From Brenneria salicis ATCC 15712 = DSM 30166 (GTDB lineage Bacteria; Pseudomonadota; Gammaproteobacteria; Enterobacterales; Enterobacteriaceae): a stretch of DNA of 64,000 nt. Both the position numbers and the translations under genes were made by a program. This document shows positions 22,312 through 34,257 of this stretch, one piece after another. Position 1 is the stretch's first letter, and the number at the start of each line of letters is the position of its first letter. The notes below the pieces were generated by a model. It saw only the letters and a program-made list of their open reading frames with translations, was not told where the DNA came from and made no database searches. Where the stretch lies: positions 1 through 64,000 of the forward strand of contig NZ_QNRY01000007.1 in assembly GCF_003315515.1 (NCBI RefSeq). Direction: 5' to 3'.

Positions 22312-23169
22312 CTAAACAGTTTTAAATATCAACAACATCAGACAGGAAAATACCGGTACGGCCGCTGTCAGGCTATCAATGCGATCCAATACGCCGCCGT
22401 GTCCGGGAATCAAATGACTGCTGTCTTTAATCCCGGCCTCCCGCTTGAACATACTTTCGGTTAAATCACCCAGCACCGAAGCCAACGCCGCCACGATGGA
22501 ACAAACCAGCAATGTTGATGACGATACCGTCAACGGCGCATAACGGCTGAACAACAGGGAAATCACCGCCGATGTGACCAGCCCGCCGATAAGACCTTCC
22601 CAGGTTTTTCCCGGTGAAACTTTTGGCGCCAGCTTACGTTTGCCAAACAGTTTGCCGAACAGGTAAGCACCGCTGTCCGCGCCCCACACCAGCAACATAA
22701 CGTATAACAACCACCATGCGCCGGTAAAAGGATTCACATCATAGTTATATTGACGCAGCGCGACCATGCCCCAGAAAAAAGGCACGATCGTAACAAGCCC
22801 GAACACCAGCCGCAAAATGCGTGAGTGTCGCCACAACGATGCGGAAGCGGGATAAAACAGAACCAGAAATAACGCAACGCTCCACCAGATCAACGCGACC
22901 CAAAGCGCTGCGCTGATTTGCGGAACATAAACCGAATAATGATAAGCTGGAAGGGTCAGCAGCATTAGCGCCAGTAAGAAACCACACAAAATAGCCAGCC
23001 AGAGCCGCTGACTATAGGACACAAACCCTGACAGTTGTCCCCATTCCCAGGCGGCCAGCATACAGACGGCCAGCGTAACCAGCGTAAATCCAAGCGGGGG
23101 CAGCAAAAACAATGCCGCAATAACGATCGGAATTAAAATTAAAGCAGTAATCAGGCGATACTTCAGCAA
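22312..23169 (-). CDS. cdsA: Phosphatidate cytidylyltransferase CdsA
   Basis: CdsA makes CDP-diacylglycerol from phosphatidic acid and CTP at the inner membrane, the branch point for all phospholipids. The 285-residue protein has about eight hydrophobic segments. It has the family signature region near the C-terminus (SPGKTWEGLIGG and LGDLTESMFKREAGIKDSS, then PGHGGVLDRIDSL) with the metal-binding acidic residues. It is flanked by uppS and rseP at short spacing, as in other enterics. Confidence 0.97.
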   Translation of the reverse strand: MLKYRLITALILIPIVIAALFLLPPLGFTLVTLAVCMLAAWEWGQLSGFVSYSQRLWLAILCGFLLALMLLTLPAYHYSVYVPQISAALWVALIWWSVALFLVLFYPASASLWRHSRILRLVFGLVTIVPFFWGMVALRQYNYDVNPFTGAWWLLYVMLLVWGADSGAYLFGKLFGKRKLAPKVSPGKTWEGLIGGLVTSAVISLLFSRYAPLTVSSSTLLVCSIVAALASVLGDLTESMFKREAGIKDSSHLIPGHGGVLDRIDSLTAAVPVFSCLMLLIFKTV

Positions 23170-23178
23170 AAGTTCCCC

Positions 23179-23940
23179 CTAGGATGCATCCGCATCGATA
23201 GGTGTTGTTCTCCCGAAGCGACGCTCGCGTTGAGCAAATGCATTCAGCGCACCTTCAAAAACTTGTTCATCGAAATCAGGCCAGAGGACATCGGTAAAAT
23301 AAAGCTCGGCGTAAGCGATCTGCCACAATAAAAAGTTACTTATGCGATGTTCTCCACCGGTTCTGATTACCAAATCGACCGGGGCCAGTTCGTTCAGGCA
23401 AATATATTGGCATAAAGCCTCTTCATCAATGCTGTCAGGACGTAATGTGCCTTCCTGCACCTGCTCTGCAAGCCGCCTTACTCCCTGAATGATATCCCAA
23501 CGGCCGCCATAATTCGCGGCAATATTCAGTGTGAGGCCCTGATTATTTTCTGTCAGCGCTTGCGAACGGCGAATACGTTCTTGTAAACGCGGACCAAAAC
23601 GGCTGATATCGCCAATGATGCGCAAGCGAACATTATGTTTATGCAGACTTTTTACTTCACTATCCAGCGCACGGACGAAAAGCTCCATCAATGCGGTCAC
23701 TTCCTGGGCGGGGCGGTTCCAGTTTTCACTGCTGAACGCGTAAAGCGTTAATGCATCAAGTTCATGGCTAACGGCGAAACTCACCGCCCGACGTACAGAT
23801 TTCACTCCAGCCTGATGGCCGAATATCCGTAGTTTTCCTCGGTTTTTCGCCCAGCGACCATTCCCATCCATAATGATGGCAACATGCCGCGGCCTGGCAA
23901 ACGACAGATTATCGACATTTTTTTGATTATCGGACGGCAT
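23179..23940 (-). CDS. uppS: Undecaprenyl diphosphate synthase
   Basis: UppS (ispU) condenses eight isopentenyl units onto farnesyl diphosphate to make the lipid carrier for peptidoglycan and O-antigen. The 253-residue cis-prenyltransferase has the catalytic IIMDGNGRWAKNRG block, the FSSENWNRP motif, and the C-terminal IRTGGEHRISNFLLWQIAYAE. It begins after a transcription terminator downstream of dxr, so a separate promoter in the 193-bp gap is likely. Confidence 0.97.
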   Translation of the reverse strand: MPSDNQKNVDNLSFARPRHVAIIMDGNGRWAKNRGKLRIFGHQAGVKSVRRAVSFAVSHELDALTLYAFSSENWNRPAQEVTALMELFVRALDSEVKSLHKHNVRLRIIGDISRFGPRLQERIRRSQALTENNQGLTLNIAANYGGRWDIIQGVRRLAEQVQEGTLRPDSIDEEALCQYICLNELAPVDLVIRTGGEHRISNFLLWQIAYAELYFTDVLWPDFDEQVFEGALNAFAQRERRFGRTTPIDADAS

Positions 23941-24007
23941 AACGCGTACTTATTTCCTCAAGTAAGAAATACAACAGTCCTTCCGTAACATCAGACTCGG
24001 TTAACGT

Positions 24008-24031
24008 AAAAAGCCGTGAACGATCACGGCT
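24008..24031 (-). terminator. Intrinsic terminator downstream of dxr
   Basis: On the minus strand AGCCGTGA / TCACGGCT (24031-24012) forms an 8-bp stem with a 4-base loop and is followed by TTTT. It separates dxr from uppS. Confidence 0.75.
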
Positions 24032-24133
24032 TAACGTCACCGCCGGCGCGAAGCGTGTCGCAGAGCCGACCATTGAGTGGCGCAGACTATACCACCTCAA
24101 CCGTACATGAACAAATCGCGCCTTCCGCACACA

Positions 24134-25336
24134 TTATCGGGCATACCCGTAATGCATCAGCGCCTGCTTCGCAGCCTCCCGCGCCCAGAGATCGATAGAA
24201 AGAACCTCATCGACACTTGCCGGCTCAGGCAATGTCAGTTGCTCAATCACATGCTGGTTAACCGCAGCAATATCGGTAAAACGAATCTGCGCCTGTAAAA
24301 ATGCAGCCACTGAGATTTCGTTGGCGGCGTTTAGCGACGTCGTCGCGGCCTGCCCATGATTACAGGCGTCGATCGCCAGTTTTAAACACGGATAACGCGC
24401 ATAATCCGGCGCAGAAAACGTCAGCGCGCCCATCTGACAGAAATCCAGTGTCCTGGCCCCTGACGTGACACGCTCAGGATAAGCCATCGCGTGGGCTATC
24501 GGGGTCCGCATATCCGGCGAACCTAACTGCGCCAGCACGCTGCCGTCTCGATAGCGCACCATTGAATGAATGACTGACTGGGGATGAATGATGACTTCCA
24601 TTTGTTCCGCAGAAGCATTAAACAACCAGCGCGCTTCAATATACTCCAACCCCTTGTTCATCATGGTGGCGGAATCGACGGAAATCTTGCGTCCCATTGA
24701 CCAGTTCGGGTGCGCACACGCCTGATCGGGCGTCATCTCCGCCAACGCCGATATCGCCGTTTCGCGAAATGGCCCGCCGGAACCGGTCAGGACAATGCGC
24801 TCAACACCGTACTGCGCTAATGAAGCGTAGCCTAATTGCCGCTGAATTTGCTCAGGTAAACTCTGAAAAATCGCATTATGTTCACTATCTATCGGCAAAA
24901 CTCTTGCGTTGCTCTGTGCGACAGCCTCCATAAACAGACGTCCGCAGGTAACCAAAGACTCCTTGTTAGCCAGCAAAACCTGCTTGCCCGCCCGAATCGC
25001 CGCCAGTGTCGGCAACAGTCCCGCAGCGCCGACAATCGCCGCCATCACCTGATCGACATCATCCAGCGCAGCCAATTCACAAGCGGCCTGCTGGCCGGAT
25101 AACACTTCAGTCCGGCATCCATGCCGCGCCAAACTCACGCGTAATTTTTTGGCGGACGTTTCATCCGCCATTGAAGCGTAGGCTGGGCGGAATGTCAGAC
25201 ATTGTTCCAGCATACCCTCGACATTGCGCCCGGCCGACAGCGCTTTAACAGCGAATTTGTCTGGGTGCGCCTGAATAACCGCCAGTGTACTGAGGCCAAT
25301 AGAACCAGTAGAACCAAGAATTGTCAGTTGCTTCAT
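24134..25336 (-). CDS. dxr: 1-deoxy-D-xylulose-5-phosphate reductoisomerase
   Basis: Dxr (IspC) converts DXP to 2-C-methyl-D-erythritol 4-phosphate with NADPH in the non-mevalonate isoprenoid pathway, upstream of UppS. The 400-residue protein shows the NADPH-binding [11 protein letters not shown] at the N-terminus. It also has [12 protein letters not shown], the metal-binding [12 protein letters not shown], the flexible-loop region [21 protein letters not shown] (split across residues 205-225), and a C-terminal helical domain. The length and start are typical. Confidence 0.97.
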   Translation of the reverse strand: MKQLTILGSTGSIGLSTLAVIQAHPDKFAVKALSAGRNVEGMLEQCLTFRPAYASMADETSAKKLRVSLARHGCRTEVLSGQQAACELAALDDVDQVMAAIVGAAGLLPTLAAIRAGKQVLLANKESLVTCGRLFMEAVAQSNARVLPIDSEHNAIFQSLPEQIQRQLGYASLAQYGVERIVLTGSGGPFRETAISALAEMTPDQACAHPNWSMGRKISVDSATMMNKGLEYIEARWLFNASAEQMEVIIHPQSVIHSMVRYRDGSVLAQLGSPDMRTPIAHAMAYPERVTSGARTLDFCQMGALTFSAPDYARYPCLKLAIDACNHGQAATTSLNAANEISVAAFLQAQIRFTDIAAVNQHVIEQLTLPEPASVDEVLSIDLWAREAAKQALMHYGYAR

Positions 25337-25456
25337 TGAAGTGCTCTGAATTACTGGATTTGATTACAGAACGGTACACCAATCTGAGACGATTGCCATA
25401 AGGCGCCCATACTATCAATAATAAAAGATGATTTACCGCCCAAAGGCGCCGTGTCC

Positions 25457-25519
25457 GATAAAAACAAAAGCGCCGCGGAAAAGGCGGAATAATAGACTCC
25501 CGCCATTCCAGCGACGCTT
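25457..25519 (-). terminator. Likely terminator downstream of frr
   Basis: Minus-strand arms AAGCGUCGC (25519-25511) and GCGGCGCUU (25476-25468) pair with one G-U wobble and enclose a smaller GGCGG-type hairpin. The sequence GUUUUU follows. It lies in the 198-bp frr-dxr gap. Confidence 0.55.
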
Positions 25520-25534
25520 CTCAGGACGATGAGA

Positions 25535-26092
25535 TTAAAACGCCATCAGTTCCGCTTCTTTCTCTGCCAGCGCGACATCCACTTTCTTGATGAAAGCATC
25601 CGTCAATTTCTGAATCTCATCCTGAGCGCGGCGTTCTTCATCTTCGCTGATCGCTTTGTCTTTCAGTTGGGCTTTCAGTTTATCGTTGGCATCACGACGC
25701 ACGTTGCGCACGGAAACACGGCCTTGTTCAGCTTCGCCGCGCACCACCTTAATCAGATCTTTACGACGTTCTTCCGTCAACGGCGGCAACGGAACACGGA
25801 TGACCGTACCGGAGGAAGAGGGGTTCAACCCCAGATCGGACGTCATAATCGCTTTCTCGACCGCCGGACCGAGAGTGCGATCAAAGACGGTGATCGCTAG
25901 CGTGCGGGAATCTTCCACCACGATATTAGCCAACTGGCGTAGCGGTGTGGCGCTGCCATAGTACTCGACCTGAATACCGTCGAGAATACTGGGTGATGCG
26001 CGGCCAGTACGAATTTTGCTGATCTGATTTTTGAAAACCTCTACACATTTTTCCATGCGAGTTTCAGCATCTTTTCTGATTTCATTAATCAC
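25535..26092 (-). CDS. frr: Ribosome recycling factor
   Basis: RRF splits post-termination ribosomes together with EF-G. I choose the GTG at 26092, giving [13 protein letters not shown]... with 185 residues as in E. coli, and AAGGG as ribosome-binding site. An ATG five codons upstream would use that same AAGGG as coding sequence. The conserved RRF blocks [47 protein letters not shown] and [10 protein letters not shown] are all present. It follows pyrH in the rpsB-tsf-pyrH-frr translation cluster. Confidence 0.97.
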   Translation of the reverse strand: MINEIRKDAETRMEKCVEVFKNQISKIRTGRASPSILDGIQVEYYGSATPLRQLANIVVEDSRTLAITVFDRTLGPAVEKAIMTSDLGLNPSSSGTVIRVPLPPLTEERRKDLIKVVRGEAEQGRVSVRNVRRDANDKLKAQLKDKAISEDEERRAQDEIQKLTDAFIKKVDVALAEKEAELMAF

Positions 26093-26214
26093 GTTGTAAC
26101 CCTTCAATACTGGTTGCCTGACAGGTCGCGCGCCGCGCGACCCGGTGAATAATTAGCGCCAGCGCAGGCTGGCGATATCTGTCAACAAAACAGGATATTA
26201 CCTTATTTTTAAGG

Positions 26215-26946
26215 TTATCCGTTATTACTGATCAACGTCCCTTCTCTCTCACCCATGACCACTCGGCGCAGTGCGCCGGGTTTGTTCATGTTGAACACCC
26301 GGATAGGCAAATTATGATCGCGCGCCAGGGTGAAGGCGGCCAGGTCCATGACTTTTAACTCACGCTCCAATACTTCCTGATAGCTTAGTGTTTCATACAG
26401 AGTCGCGGCAGGATCTTGCACCGGATCGGCAGAATAGACGCCATCAACTTTCGTCGCTTTCAATACGACATCGGCTTCAATTTCAATGCCGCGCAGACAG
26501 GCAGCCGAATCCGTCGTAAAAAAAGGATTCCCCGTACCCGCGGAGAAGATCACCACACGGTTATTGCGCAACAAACTGATGGCCTCAGCCCAGCTATAAT
26601 TGTCACACACGCCATTGAGCGGGATAGCCGACATCAGGCGAGCGTTCACATAGGCGCGATGCAGCGCGTCACGCATCGCCAGGCCATTCATCACGGTCGC
26701 CAGCATTCCCATGTGGTCGCCTACAACACGGTTCATACCCGCTTTCGCCAGACCAGCGCCACGAAATAGGTTGCCGCCGCCGATGACCACGCCGACCTGA
26801 ATGCCTAACTCAACCAGTTCTTTTACTTCCTGAGCCATGCGATCCAGAATGCTCGCATCGATACCAAAACCTTCGGTTCCCTGTAAAGCTTCGCCACTCA
26901 GCTTAAGCAGGATGCGTTGATATACGGGTTTTGCATTGGTTGCCAT
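26215..26946 (-). CDS. pyrH: UMP kinase
   Basis: PyrH phosphorylates UMP to UDP, is activated by GTP, and is feedback-inhibited by UTP. The 243-residue amino-acid-kinase-fold protein has [11 protein letters not shown] at the N-terminus, [18 protein letters not shown] for phosphate binding, and the nucleotide-binding [21 protein letters not shown] block (residues ~130-147). It lies between tsf and frr, as in E. coli, and appears intact. Confidence 0.97.
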   Translation of the reverse strand: MATNAKPVYQRILLKLSGEALQGTEGFGIDASILDRMAQEVKELVELGIQVGVVIGGGNLFRGAGLAKAGMNRVVGDHMGMLATVMNGLAMRDALHRAYVNARLMSAIPLNGVCDNYSWAEAISLLRNNRVVIFSAGTGNPFFTTDSAACLRGIEIEADVVLKATKVDGVYSADPVQDPAATLYETLSYQEVLERELKVMDLAAFTLARDHNLPIRVFNMNKPGALRRVVMGEREGTLISNNG

Positions 26947-27052
26947 GGTGTTCTTGTCCTACAGGCTGTCGTCGTATTGGGAATCGTTACTGTCACACTT
27001 CACTCCTTCACCGCAAGGTGAACGATTAAGTGTACTGAAATTTTTGGCTGGA

Positions 27053-27083
27053 TAAAAAGGAACCGCCAACTGGCGGCCCCTTT
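27053..27083 (-). terminator. Intrinsic terminator downstream of tsf
   Basis: The minus strand reads a GC-rich stem GGGGCCGCCA / TGGCGGTTCC followed by TTTTTA. It falls right after the tsf stop and before the pyrH promoter region. Confidence 0.8.
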
Positions 27084-27092
27084 ATTTTACGA

Positions 27093-27950
27093 TTAAGACG
27101 GCTTACTCATTGCCGCAACTTCAGCAGCAAAGTCAACTTCAGCTTTCTCAATACCTTCACCCACTTCAAAGCGGATGAAGCTGATTACGTCGGCATTGTG
27201 CTCTTTCAGCAGAGCGCCAACGGTTTTACTTGGGTCCATCACGAAATGCTGACCGGTCAGAGAGATCTCACCAGTGAATTTACGCATACGGCCTTCAACC
27301 ATTTTCTCCGCGATTTCACGCGGCTTGCCAGACTGCATCGCGATGTCCAACTGAATCTGGTGCTCACGGGCAACCACATCGGCAGGAACATCTTCAGCTT
27401 TGACGTATTCCGGTTTGCTGGCGGCGATGTGCATGGCGATGTGCTTGATCAATTCTTCATCAGCACCCTGTGCTGCGACCATCACGCCGATACGCGCACC
27501 GTGCAGGTAAGAACCCAGCACGTCGCCTTCCTGAACAGCGATGCGACGGATATTGATGTTTTCACCAATTTTAGCCACCAGCGCGGTACGCTGTTCTTCA
27601 AATTTCGCTTTCAGGGCTTCAACATCGGAAATGCGATCGTTCAGGGCGGCGGCGGCGACTTCCTCACCAAACGCCTTGAAGCCGGCGTCCTTGGCGACAA
27701 AATCGGTTTCGCAGTTCAGTTCAACGATGACGCCGTATTTGCCGTCAGTAGAGATCTTAGTCAGGATAACGCCTTCAGCAGCAACGCGGCCTGCTTTCTT
27801 GGCGGCTTTCGCCTGGCCGGATTTACGCATGTTGTCGATAGCCAGTTCAATGTCGCCATTCGCTTCAACCAGCGCTTTCTTACATTCCATCATACCTGCG
27901 CCAGTACGCTCACGCAGTTCTTTTACCAGAGCAGCGGTAATTTCAGCCAT
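27093..27950 (-). CDS. tsf: Translation elongation factor Ts
   Basis: EF-Ts is the nucleotide exchange factor for EF-Tu. The 285-residue protein has the N-terminal UBA-like domain and the signatures [16 protein letters not shown] and [15 protein letters not shown], followed by the core subdomains. It is transcribed with rpsB. The hairpin at 27986-28010 in the rpsB-tsf gap resembles the attenuating terminator known between these genes in E. coli. Confidence 0.98.
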   Translation of the reverse strand: MAEITAALVKELRERTGAGMMECKKALVEANGDIELAIDNMRKSGQAKAAKKAGRVAAEGVILTKISTDGKYGVIVELNCETDFVAKDAGFKAFGEEVAAAALNDRISDVEALKAKFEEQRTALVAKIGENINIRRIAVQEGDVLGSYLHGARIGVMVAAQGADEELIKHIAMHIAASKPEYVKAEDVPADVVAREHQIQLDIAMQSGKPREIAEKMVEGRMRKFTGEISLTGQHFVMDPSKTVGALLKEHNADVISFIRFEVGEGIEKAEVDFAAEVAAMSKPS

Positions 27951-27985
27951 TATCTTTTCCTCGTTTATCTCACGGGGAGATAAGT

Positions 27986-28010
27986 AAAAAAGGGGCCTTG
28001 TCAGGCCCCT
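27986..28010 (-). terminator. Terminator/attenuator between rpsB and tsf
   Basis: The minus strand has AGGGGCCT (28010-28003) / AGGCCCCT (27998-27991), an 8-bp stem with a 4-base loop, followed by TTTTT. Partial readthrough here would set the rpsB:tsf transcript ratio. Confidence 0.8.
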
Positions 28011-28063
28011 CTAACCAACATATGTCAATACCTGGTTAATAAGGGCTCAATGAGCCGGCCTTA

Positions 28064-28920
<857 letters not shown>

Positions 28921-29139
28921 TAGTCGATGCGGTCAAATATCATACAGATATATCCAACCGGATCATCGGCGCGCTTTATACCATAATTCCCCCTGAGACA
29001 CCAACTTTTGTTGTGTCCCACGCCGCCGCCCGGAATGATAATTTGGCAAGCCAATAGCAGGGCTGATAACATAAGTTATTACTTATCACCGAGCTTAATT
29101 TCCTGTGGTTTGCACAGGACTCCTGCGGACAATAATTTT

Positions 29140-29934
29140 ATGGCAATATCAATCAAAACTCCTGAAGACATCGAGAAAATGCGCGTGGCCGGTCGTCTGG
29201 CCGCCGAAGTGCTGGATATTATCGAACCCCATATTGTTCCCGGCGTAAGCACTGGGGAACTGGACAGAATCTGCCACGATCATATCGTCAATAAGCAGCA
29301 CGCCATTTCAGCTTGTCTGGGCTATCATGGTTTTCCGAAATCAGTCTGCATTTCCGTTAACGAAGTGGTTTGCCACGGCATTCCCAGCGATGAAAAAATC
29401 CTGAAAGATGGCGATATCGTCAATATTGACGTTACTGTTATCAAAGATGGTTTTCATGGCGACACGTCGAAGATGTTCATTGCGGGTAAACCGACCATTC
29501 TGGGCGAACGTCTGTGCCGCATTACCCTGGAAAGTCTGTATCTGGCGTTGAAAATGGTGAGACCGGGCATTCGTCTGCGCACGCTGGGAAAAGAGATCCA
29601 GAAGTTTGTTGAAGCGAACAACTTTTCCGTCGTCCGTGAGTATTGCGGACACGGCATCGGCGAAGGATTCCACGAAGAACCGCAGGTCCTGCACTACGAT
29701 GCGGATGACGGCGGCGTGGTGCTACAGCCTGGCATGGCGTTCACCATTGAACCGATGGTCAACGCCGGCGATTATCGGATTCGCACCATGAAAGATGGTT
29801 GGACGGTCAAAACCAAAGATCGTAGCTTGTCGGCGCAATACGAGCATACGATTGTGGTAACCAAAAACGGCTGCGAAATCATGACGTTGAACAAGGATGA
29901 CACCATCCCCAATATCATCGTGCATCAAGGGTAA
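29140..29934 (+). CDS. map: Methionine aminopeptidase type I
   Basis: Map removes the initiator methionine from nascent proteins. The start at 29140 (MAISIKTPEDIEKM) gives 264 residues, as in E. coli; an in-frame ATG at 29008 lies in the divergent promoter region and is not used. The metal ligands are visible as Asp in VNIDVTVIKDG and HGDTSKMF, His in CGHGIGEGFHEEP, Glu in FTIEPMVN, and Glu in YEHTIVVT. The gene is divergent from rpsB across a 350-bp control region and is followed by glnD and dapD. Confidence 0.97.
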   Translation: MAISIKTPEDIEKMRVAGRLAAEVLDIIEPHIVPGVSTGELDRICHDHIVNKQHAISACLGYHGFPKSVCISVNEVVCHGIPSDEKILKDGDIVNIDVTVIKDGFHGDTSKMFIAGKPTILGERLCRITLESLYLALKMVRPGIRLRTLGKEIQKFVEANNFSVVREYCGHGIGEGFHEEPQVLHYDADDGGVVLQPGMAFTIEPMVNAGDYRIRTMKDGWTVKTKDRSLSAQYEHTIVVTKNGCEIMTLNKDDTIPNIIVHQG

Positions 29935-30060
29935 TGGTAATAGTGGGCCTACGGCGGCCAGCTTTTATGGCGGGCTTTCCCCCGCCCACCTCGCTTCGCG
30001 CCTCTGGGCAATGAATTCGGCATTTAACTCGCTCACAGCGATTTGTTACGGGTTGCGCAT

Positions 30061-32745
30061 ATGATCCAAAAAAATCCTTCGCCAGATACGCCTGCGCAAT
30101 CCACCGTGGTTGCACAACCGCCAGCCTCGCCGCTGACTTACCGCGACGACATGCTGGACTGCCAGACGCTGAAACAGCAACTGGAACAATTTCAAAGCTG
30201 GTTGGGCAGCGAGTTCACATCTGGCGTCAGCGCGGAAACGCTGATTGATGCCAGAACGCTTTTCATCGATCGCCTGCTGCAACGATTGTGGTTCTACTAC
30301 GACTTTGAAACCATCGCCCACACCGCCCTGATCGCCGTTGGCGGCTACGGGCGCGGGGAATTGCATCCGCTTTCCGATATCGATGTGCTGTTCCTGAGTC
30401 AGGATAAGCTCAGCGAGCAGGAATCACAGCGCGTTGGCCAATTCATTACCCTGATGTGGGATATCAAGCTTGAAGTCGGCCACAGCGTCAGAACGTTGGA
30501 AGAGTGCCTGCAAGAAGGCCGTGCCGACATTTCCGTGGCAACCAACCTGATCGAATCCCGCATGATATGCGGCGATGTCGCCTTGTTTCTTAATCTACAA
30601 AAACACATTTTCAGCGATACATTTTGGCCGTCATCAGACTTCTTTCCAGCCAAAATCGCCGAGCAACAGGAGCGTCACCAGCGCTACCACGGCACCAGTT
30701 ACAATCTTGAACCTGATATCAAAAGCAGCCCAGGGGGATTGCGCGACATTCATACCCTGCTGTGGGTGGCGCGCCGTCATTTTGGCGCCACCTCGCTGGA
30801 TGAGATGGTAGGCTTTGGCTTTTTGACCGAAGCGGAACGCAAAGAACTGAACGAATGTCAGAGCTTTCTGTGGCGCATTCGATTTGCCCTACACCTGATG
30901 TTGCCGCGTTACGACAACCGGTTGCTGTTCGACCGACAACTCAACGTCGCGCAATTGCTTCAGTATCAGGGAGAAGGCAATGCCCCGGTCGAACGGATGA
31001 TGAAAGATTTCTTCCGTATGACGCTGCGCGTCAGCGAGTTGAATCAGATGCTGCTGCAATTGTTTGATGAAGCGATTCTCGCGCTGGAAGCCAATGAAAA
31101 GCCGCGTATGATCGATGAGGAGTTTCAACTGCGCGGCAATCTGATCGATCTGGGTGATGAGGCGCTGTTCATCCACAAGCCGGAAGCCATTATGCGCATG
31201 TTTTACCTGATGGTGCGCAACCACGATATTACAGGGATTTACTCGACCACGGTGCGTCAGCTTCGTCATGCCCGGCGCCACCTCGCCAGCCCGCTCTGCA
31301 CCATTCCCGAAGCCCGAAATCTGTTTATGAATATTCTGCGCCATCCCTATGCCGTGAGCCGTGCGCTGCTGCCCATGCATCGTCACAGCGTTCTGTCGGC
31401 CTATACGCCGTTGTGGGGAAATATCGTCGGGCAGATGCAGTTTGATTTATTCCATGCCTACACCGTTGACGAACACACCATCCGGGTGCTGCTGAAACTG
31501 GAAAGCTTCGCCGATGAGGAAACGCGTCCGCACCATCCGCTATGTGTGGAACTCTACCCGCGTTTACCCCAGCCCGAATTGCTGCTGCTTGCCGCATTGT
31601 TTCACGATATCGCCAAAGGACGCGGCGGCGATCACTCAGAACTTGGCGCACAAGATGTGTTCGAATTCGCCGCGCTGCACGGTTTGAACTCACGGGAAGC
31701 CCAACTGGTTTCCTGGCTGGTGCGTTGCCACCTGCTCATGTCGGTTACCGCACAGCGTCGGGACATCCAAGACCCCACCGTCATTCAGCAATTTGCCACC
31801 GAAGTGCAAAGCGAAACCCGTCTGCGTTATCTGGTTAGCCTGACCGTCGCGGATATCTGTGCGACCAATGAAACCCTGTGGAACAGTTGGAAGCAGAGCC
31901 TGTTGCGCGAGCTCTATTTCGCCACGGAAAAACAGTTGCGCCGCGGAATGCAAAATACGCCGGACCTGCGTGAACGCGTACGCCACCATCGTCTGCAAGC
32001 GCTGGCGTTGCTGCGTATGGATAATATCGATGAAGAAGCGCTGCATCATATCTGGAGCCGCTGCCGCGCCGATTACTTCCTGCGTCATACACCCAACCAA
32101 CTGGCGTGGCATGCCCGTCATCTGCTGGAGCACGATGTTAATAAACCACTGGTGCTTATCAGTCACCAGGCAAGCCGCGGCGGTACTGAGATCTTCATCT
32201 GGAGCCCGGACAGACCTTACCTGTTCGCGGCGGTGGCAGGAGAACTGGATCGCCGCAATTTGAGCGTGCACGATGCCCAGATTTTTACCAGTCGGGACGG
32301 CATGGCGATGGATACCTTTATCGTGTTGGAACCCGACGGCAGCCCGCTGGCGCGGGATCGTCACGAGATGATTCGCCATGCGTTGGAGCAGGCGCTGACG
32401 CAGCGTGATTATCAGCACCCACGCGGGCGTCGTCCTTCGCCGAAGTTACGTCATTTCAGCGTCCCGACCGAAGTCAATTTTTTGCCTACGCATACCGATC
32501 GACGCAGCTATGTGGAGCTCATCGCACTCGATCAGCCAGGTCTGTTGGCCCGTGTCGGTGAAATTTTCGCCGATCTGAACCTCTCCTTGCACGGCGCCCG
32601 TATTTCCACTATTGGTGAGCGGGTAGAAGATTTATTTATCCTCGCCGATAAAGACCGACGGGCTCTCAAACCGGAATTGCGCCTTAAATTGCAAGAACGG
32701 TTGACAGAGGCCCTAAACCCAAACGATAAAGTACCATTGAGTTAA
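30061..32745 (+). CDS. glnD: Bifunctional PII uridylyltransferase / uridylyl-removing enzyme GlnD
   Basis: GlnD senses glutamine and uridylylates or deuridylylates the PII proteins GlnB and GlnK, setting nitrogen regulation. The domains run in order: a nucleotidyltransferase with [15 protein letters not shown] (~residue 95), a helical linker, an HD hydrolase domain ([15 protein letters not shown]), and two C-terminal ACT domains ([18 protein letters not shown] and [20 protein letters not shown]). I choose the ATG at 30061 (894 residues); a TTG six codons upstream is possible. A 126-bp gap follows map. Confidence 0.96.
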   Translation: MIQKNPSPDTPAQSTVVAQPPASPLTYRDDMLDCQTLKQQLEQFQSWLGSEFTSGVSAETLIDARTLFIDRLLQRLWFYYDFETIAHTALIAVGGYGRGELHPLSDIDVLFLSQDKLSEQESQRVGQFITLMWDIKLEVGHSVRTLEECLQEGRADISVATNLIESRMICGDVALFLNLQKHIFSDTFWPSSDFFPAKIAEQQERHQRYHGTSYNLEPDIKSSPGGLRDIHTLLWVARRHFGATSLDEMVGFGFLTEAERKELNECQSFLWRIRFALHLMLPRYDNRLLFDRQLNVAQLLQYQGEGNAPVERMMKDFFRMTLRVSELNQMLLQLFDEAILALEANEKPRMIDEEFQLRGNLIDLGDEALFIHKPEAIMRMFYLMVRNHDITGIYSTTVRQLRHARRHLASPLCTIPEARNLFMNILRHPYAVSRALLPMHRHSVLSAYTPLWGNIVGQMQFDLFHAYTVDEHTIRVLLKLESFADEETRPHHPLCVELYPRLPQPELLLLAALFHDIAKGRGGDHSELGAQDVFEFAALHGLNSREAQLVSWLVRCHLLMSVTAQRRDIQDPTVIQQFATEVQSETRLRYLVSLTVADICATNETLWNSWKQSLLRELYFATEKQLRRGMQNTPDLRERVRHHRLQALALLRMDNIDEEALHHIWSRCRADYFLRHTPNQLAWHARHLLEHDVNKPLVLISHQASRGGTEIFIWSPDRPYLFAAVAGELDRRNLSVHDAQIFTSRDGMAMDTFIVLEPDGSPLARDRHEMIRHALEQALTQRDYQHPRGRRPSPKLRHFSVPTEVNFLPTHTDRRSYVELIALDQPGLLARVGEIFADLNLSLHGARISTIGERVEDLFILADKDRRALKPELRLKLQERLTEALNPNDKVPLS

Positions 32746-32773
32746 TTTTCACTATCAGGAAAGAGAAAACAGG

Positions 32774-33601
32774 ATGCACCAACAACTACAAAACGTTATC
32801 GAAACTGCTTTCGAGCGCCGCGCCGAGATTACCCCGGCAAGCGTAGACACGGTCACACGCGAAGCGGTTAATCAGGTTATCAGCCTGCTGGATAGCGGCG
32901 CGCTGCGTGTCGCGGAAAAAATCGACGGCCAATGGGTCACGCATCAGTGGCTGAAAAAAGCTGTGCTGCTCTCTTTCCGCATTAATGATAACCAGATGAT
33001 GGAAGGCACGGAAACGCGCTACTATGATAAAGTCCCGATGAAATTCGCTGATTATGATGCGGAACGTTTTCAACGCGAAGGCTTTCGCGTTGTACCGCCA
33101 GCCAGTGTGCGTCAAGGGGCCTTTATCGCACGTAATACGGTACTGATGCCTTCTTATGTCAATATCGGCGCTTATGTTGATGAAGGCACCATGGTCGACA
33201 CCTGGGCCACCGTCGGATCCTGCGCCCAGATTGGTAAAAACGTTCACCTGTCAGGTGGCGTCGGTATCGGCGGTGTTCTGGAACCACTGCAAGCCAACCC
33301 GACCATCATCGAAGATAACTGCTTCATCGGCGCCCGTTCTGAAGTCGTTGAAGGCGTGATCGTCGAAGAAGGTTCGGTTATCTCTATGGGCGTGTTTATC
33401 GGCCAGAGCACCAAGATTTATGATCGTGAAACAGGCGAAGTTCACTACGGTCGGGTCCCTGCCGGTTCGGTGGTGGTTTCCGGCAACCTGCCGTCCAAAA
33501 ATGGCAGCTATAGTCTGTACTGCGCCGTGATTGTGAAGAAAGTGGATGCGAAAACCCGCGGTAAAGTGGGCATTAACGAGTTATTGCGCACCATCGACTA
33601 A
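32774..33601 (+). CDS. dapD: Tetrahydrodipicolinate N-succinyltransferase
   Basis: DapD transfers succinyl from succinyl-CoA to tetrahydrodipicolinate in lysine and meso-diaminopimelate synthesis. The 275-residue protein has an N-terminal helical domain ([19 protein letters not shown]) and a left-handed beta-helix ([21 protein letters not shown], then [16 protein letters not shown]). It starts 28 bp after glnD, with AGGAAAGAG upstream, so it is probably co-transcribed with glnD. A terminator follows at 33609-33635. Confidence 0.97.
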   Translation: MHQQLQNVIETAFERRAEITPASVDTVTREAVNQVISLLDSGALRVAEKIDGQWVTHQWLKKAVLLSFRINDNQMMEGTETRYYDKVPMKFADYDAERFQREGFRVVPPASVRQGAFIARNTVLMPSYVNIGAYVDEGTMVDTWATVGSCAQIGKNVHLSGGVGIGGVLEPLQANPTIIEDNCFIGARSEVVEGVIVEEGSVISMGVFIGQSTKIYDRETGEVHYGRVPAGSVVVSGNLPSKNGSYSLYCAVIVKKVDAKTRGKVGINELLRTID

Positions 33602-33608
33602 TTGAATC

Positions 33609-33635
33609 TGGCGGGCTATTTAACCCGCCATTTTT
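33609..33635 (+). terminator. Intrinsic terminator of dapD
   Basis: Arms tggcggg (33609-33615) and cccgcca (33624-33630) form a 7-bp GC-rich stem followed by TTTTT. Confidence 0.85.
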
Positions 33636-33706
33636 ACTGTGGTTCAAATAGGGTGGGCTGTCACAGATGGAACGGATCGTTTATCAGTAAAATAAACCGA
33701 GTTATC

Positions 33707-33790
33707 TAAAAACCACTATTTTAAAAACCACTATTTTTAAAAACCATGATTTAAAAAACTATGTTTTAAAAAACAACTATTTTAAAAATA
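33707..33790 (+). repeat. Imperfect AT-rich tandem repeats upstream of yaeH
   Basis: About five tandem copies of a 14-17 bp unit close to aaaaaccactatttt. The first two are nearly identical (33707-33738); later ones vary (ccatgat, ctatg, caacta). Each copy has an A-tract on one side and a T-tract on the other. The tract ends just before the yaeH ribosome-binding site, so it occupies the promoter or 5' untranslated region. Confidence 0.85.
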
Positions 33791-33803
33791 ACGAGGTGGC
33801 GCT

Positions 33804-34193
33804 ATGTATGACAATCTGAAAAGCCTGGGGATCACCAATCCCGACGATATCGATCGCTATAGCCTGCGCCAGGAGGAAAGCAACGACATTCTGAAAATAT
33901 ACTTCCACAAGGACAAAGGGGAGTTCTTCGCCAAGAGCGTAAAATTTAAGTATCCGCGTCAGCGCAAAACCATCATGGCCGACAACTCAGGGCAGGGTTA
34001 TAAAGAGATCAACGAAATCAGCCCAAATTTACGTTATGTGATTGATGAACTGGATCAAATCTGCCAACACGAGCAGGTGGAAGTGGATTTGAAGCGCAAG
34101 ATCCTTGACGATCTGCGCCATCTTGAAAGCGTGGTCTCCAACAAAATCGCCGAGATTGAGGCTGATTTGGAAAAACTGACCAAAAATCGCTAA
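33804..34193 (+). CDS. yaeH: DUF3461 family protein YaeH
   Basis: A 129-residue acidic/basic helical protein matching the enterobacterial YaeH/DUF3461 family ([35 protein letters not shown] at the end). The function is unknown. Its C-terminal half is predicted helical and possibly coiled coil ([19 protein letters not shown]). The ATG at 33804 follows a good GAGGTGG site. It stays next to dapD, as in E. coli, but here it is the last gene before a block (yqcA onward) that maps elsewhere in E. coli. Confidence 0.9.
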   Translation: MYDNLKSLGITNPDDIDRYSLRQEESNDILKIYFHKDKGEFFAKSVKFKYPRQRKTIMADNSGQGYKEINEISPNLRYVIDELDQICQHEQVEVDLKRKILDDLRHLESVVSNKIAEIEADLEKLTKNR

Positions 34194-34216
34194 CAGCGTT
34201 TTACTCGCCTTGCCGA

Positions 34217-34245
34217 GAAAACGGGAGCCGTTCGCTCCCGTTTTT
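34217..34245. terminator. Bidirectional terminator between yaeH and yqcA
   Basis: Arms acgggagc (34221-34228) and gctcccgt (34234-34241) form an 8-bp stem with TTTTT on the plus side and AAAA before it. It suits two convergent genes. Confidence 0.85.
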
Positions 34246-34257
34246 CATATTACTGCA

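Noticed and set aside
33707..33790. Tandem repeats considered as a CRISPR array
   Set aside because: Units are short, imperfect and contiguous with no spacers, and there are no cas genes nearby.
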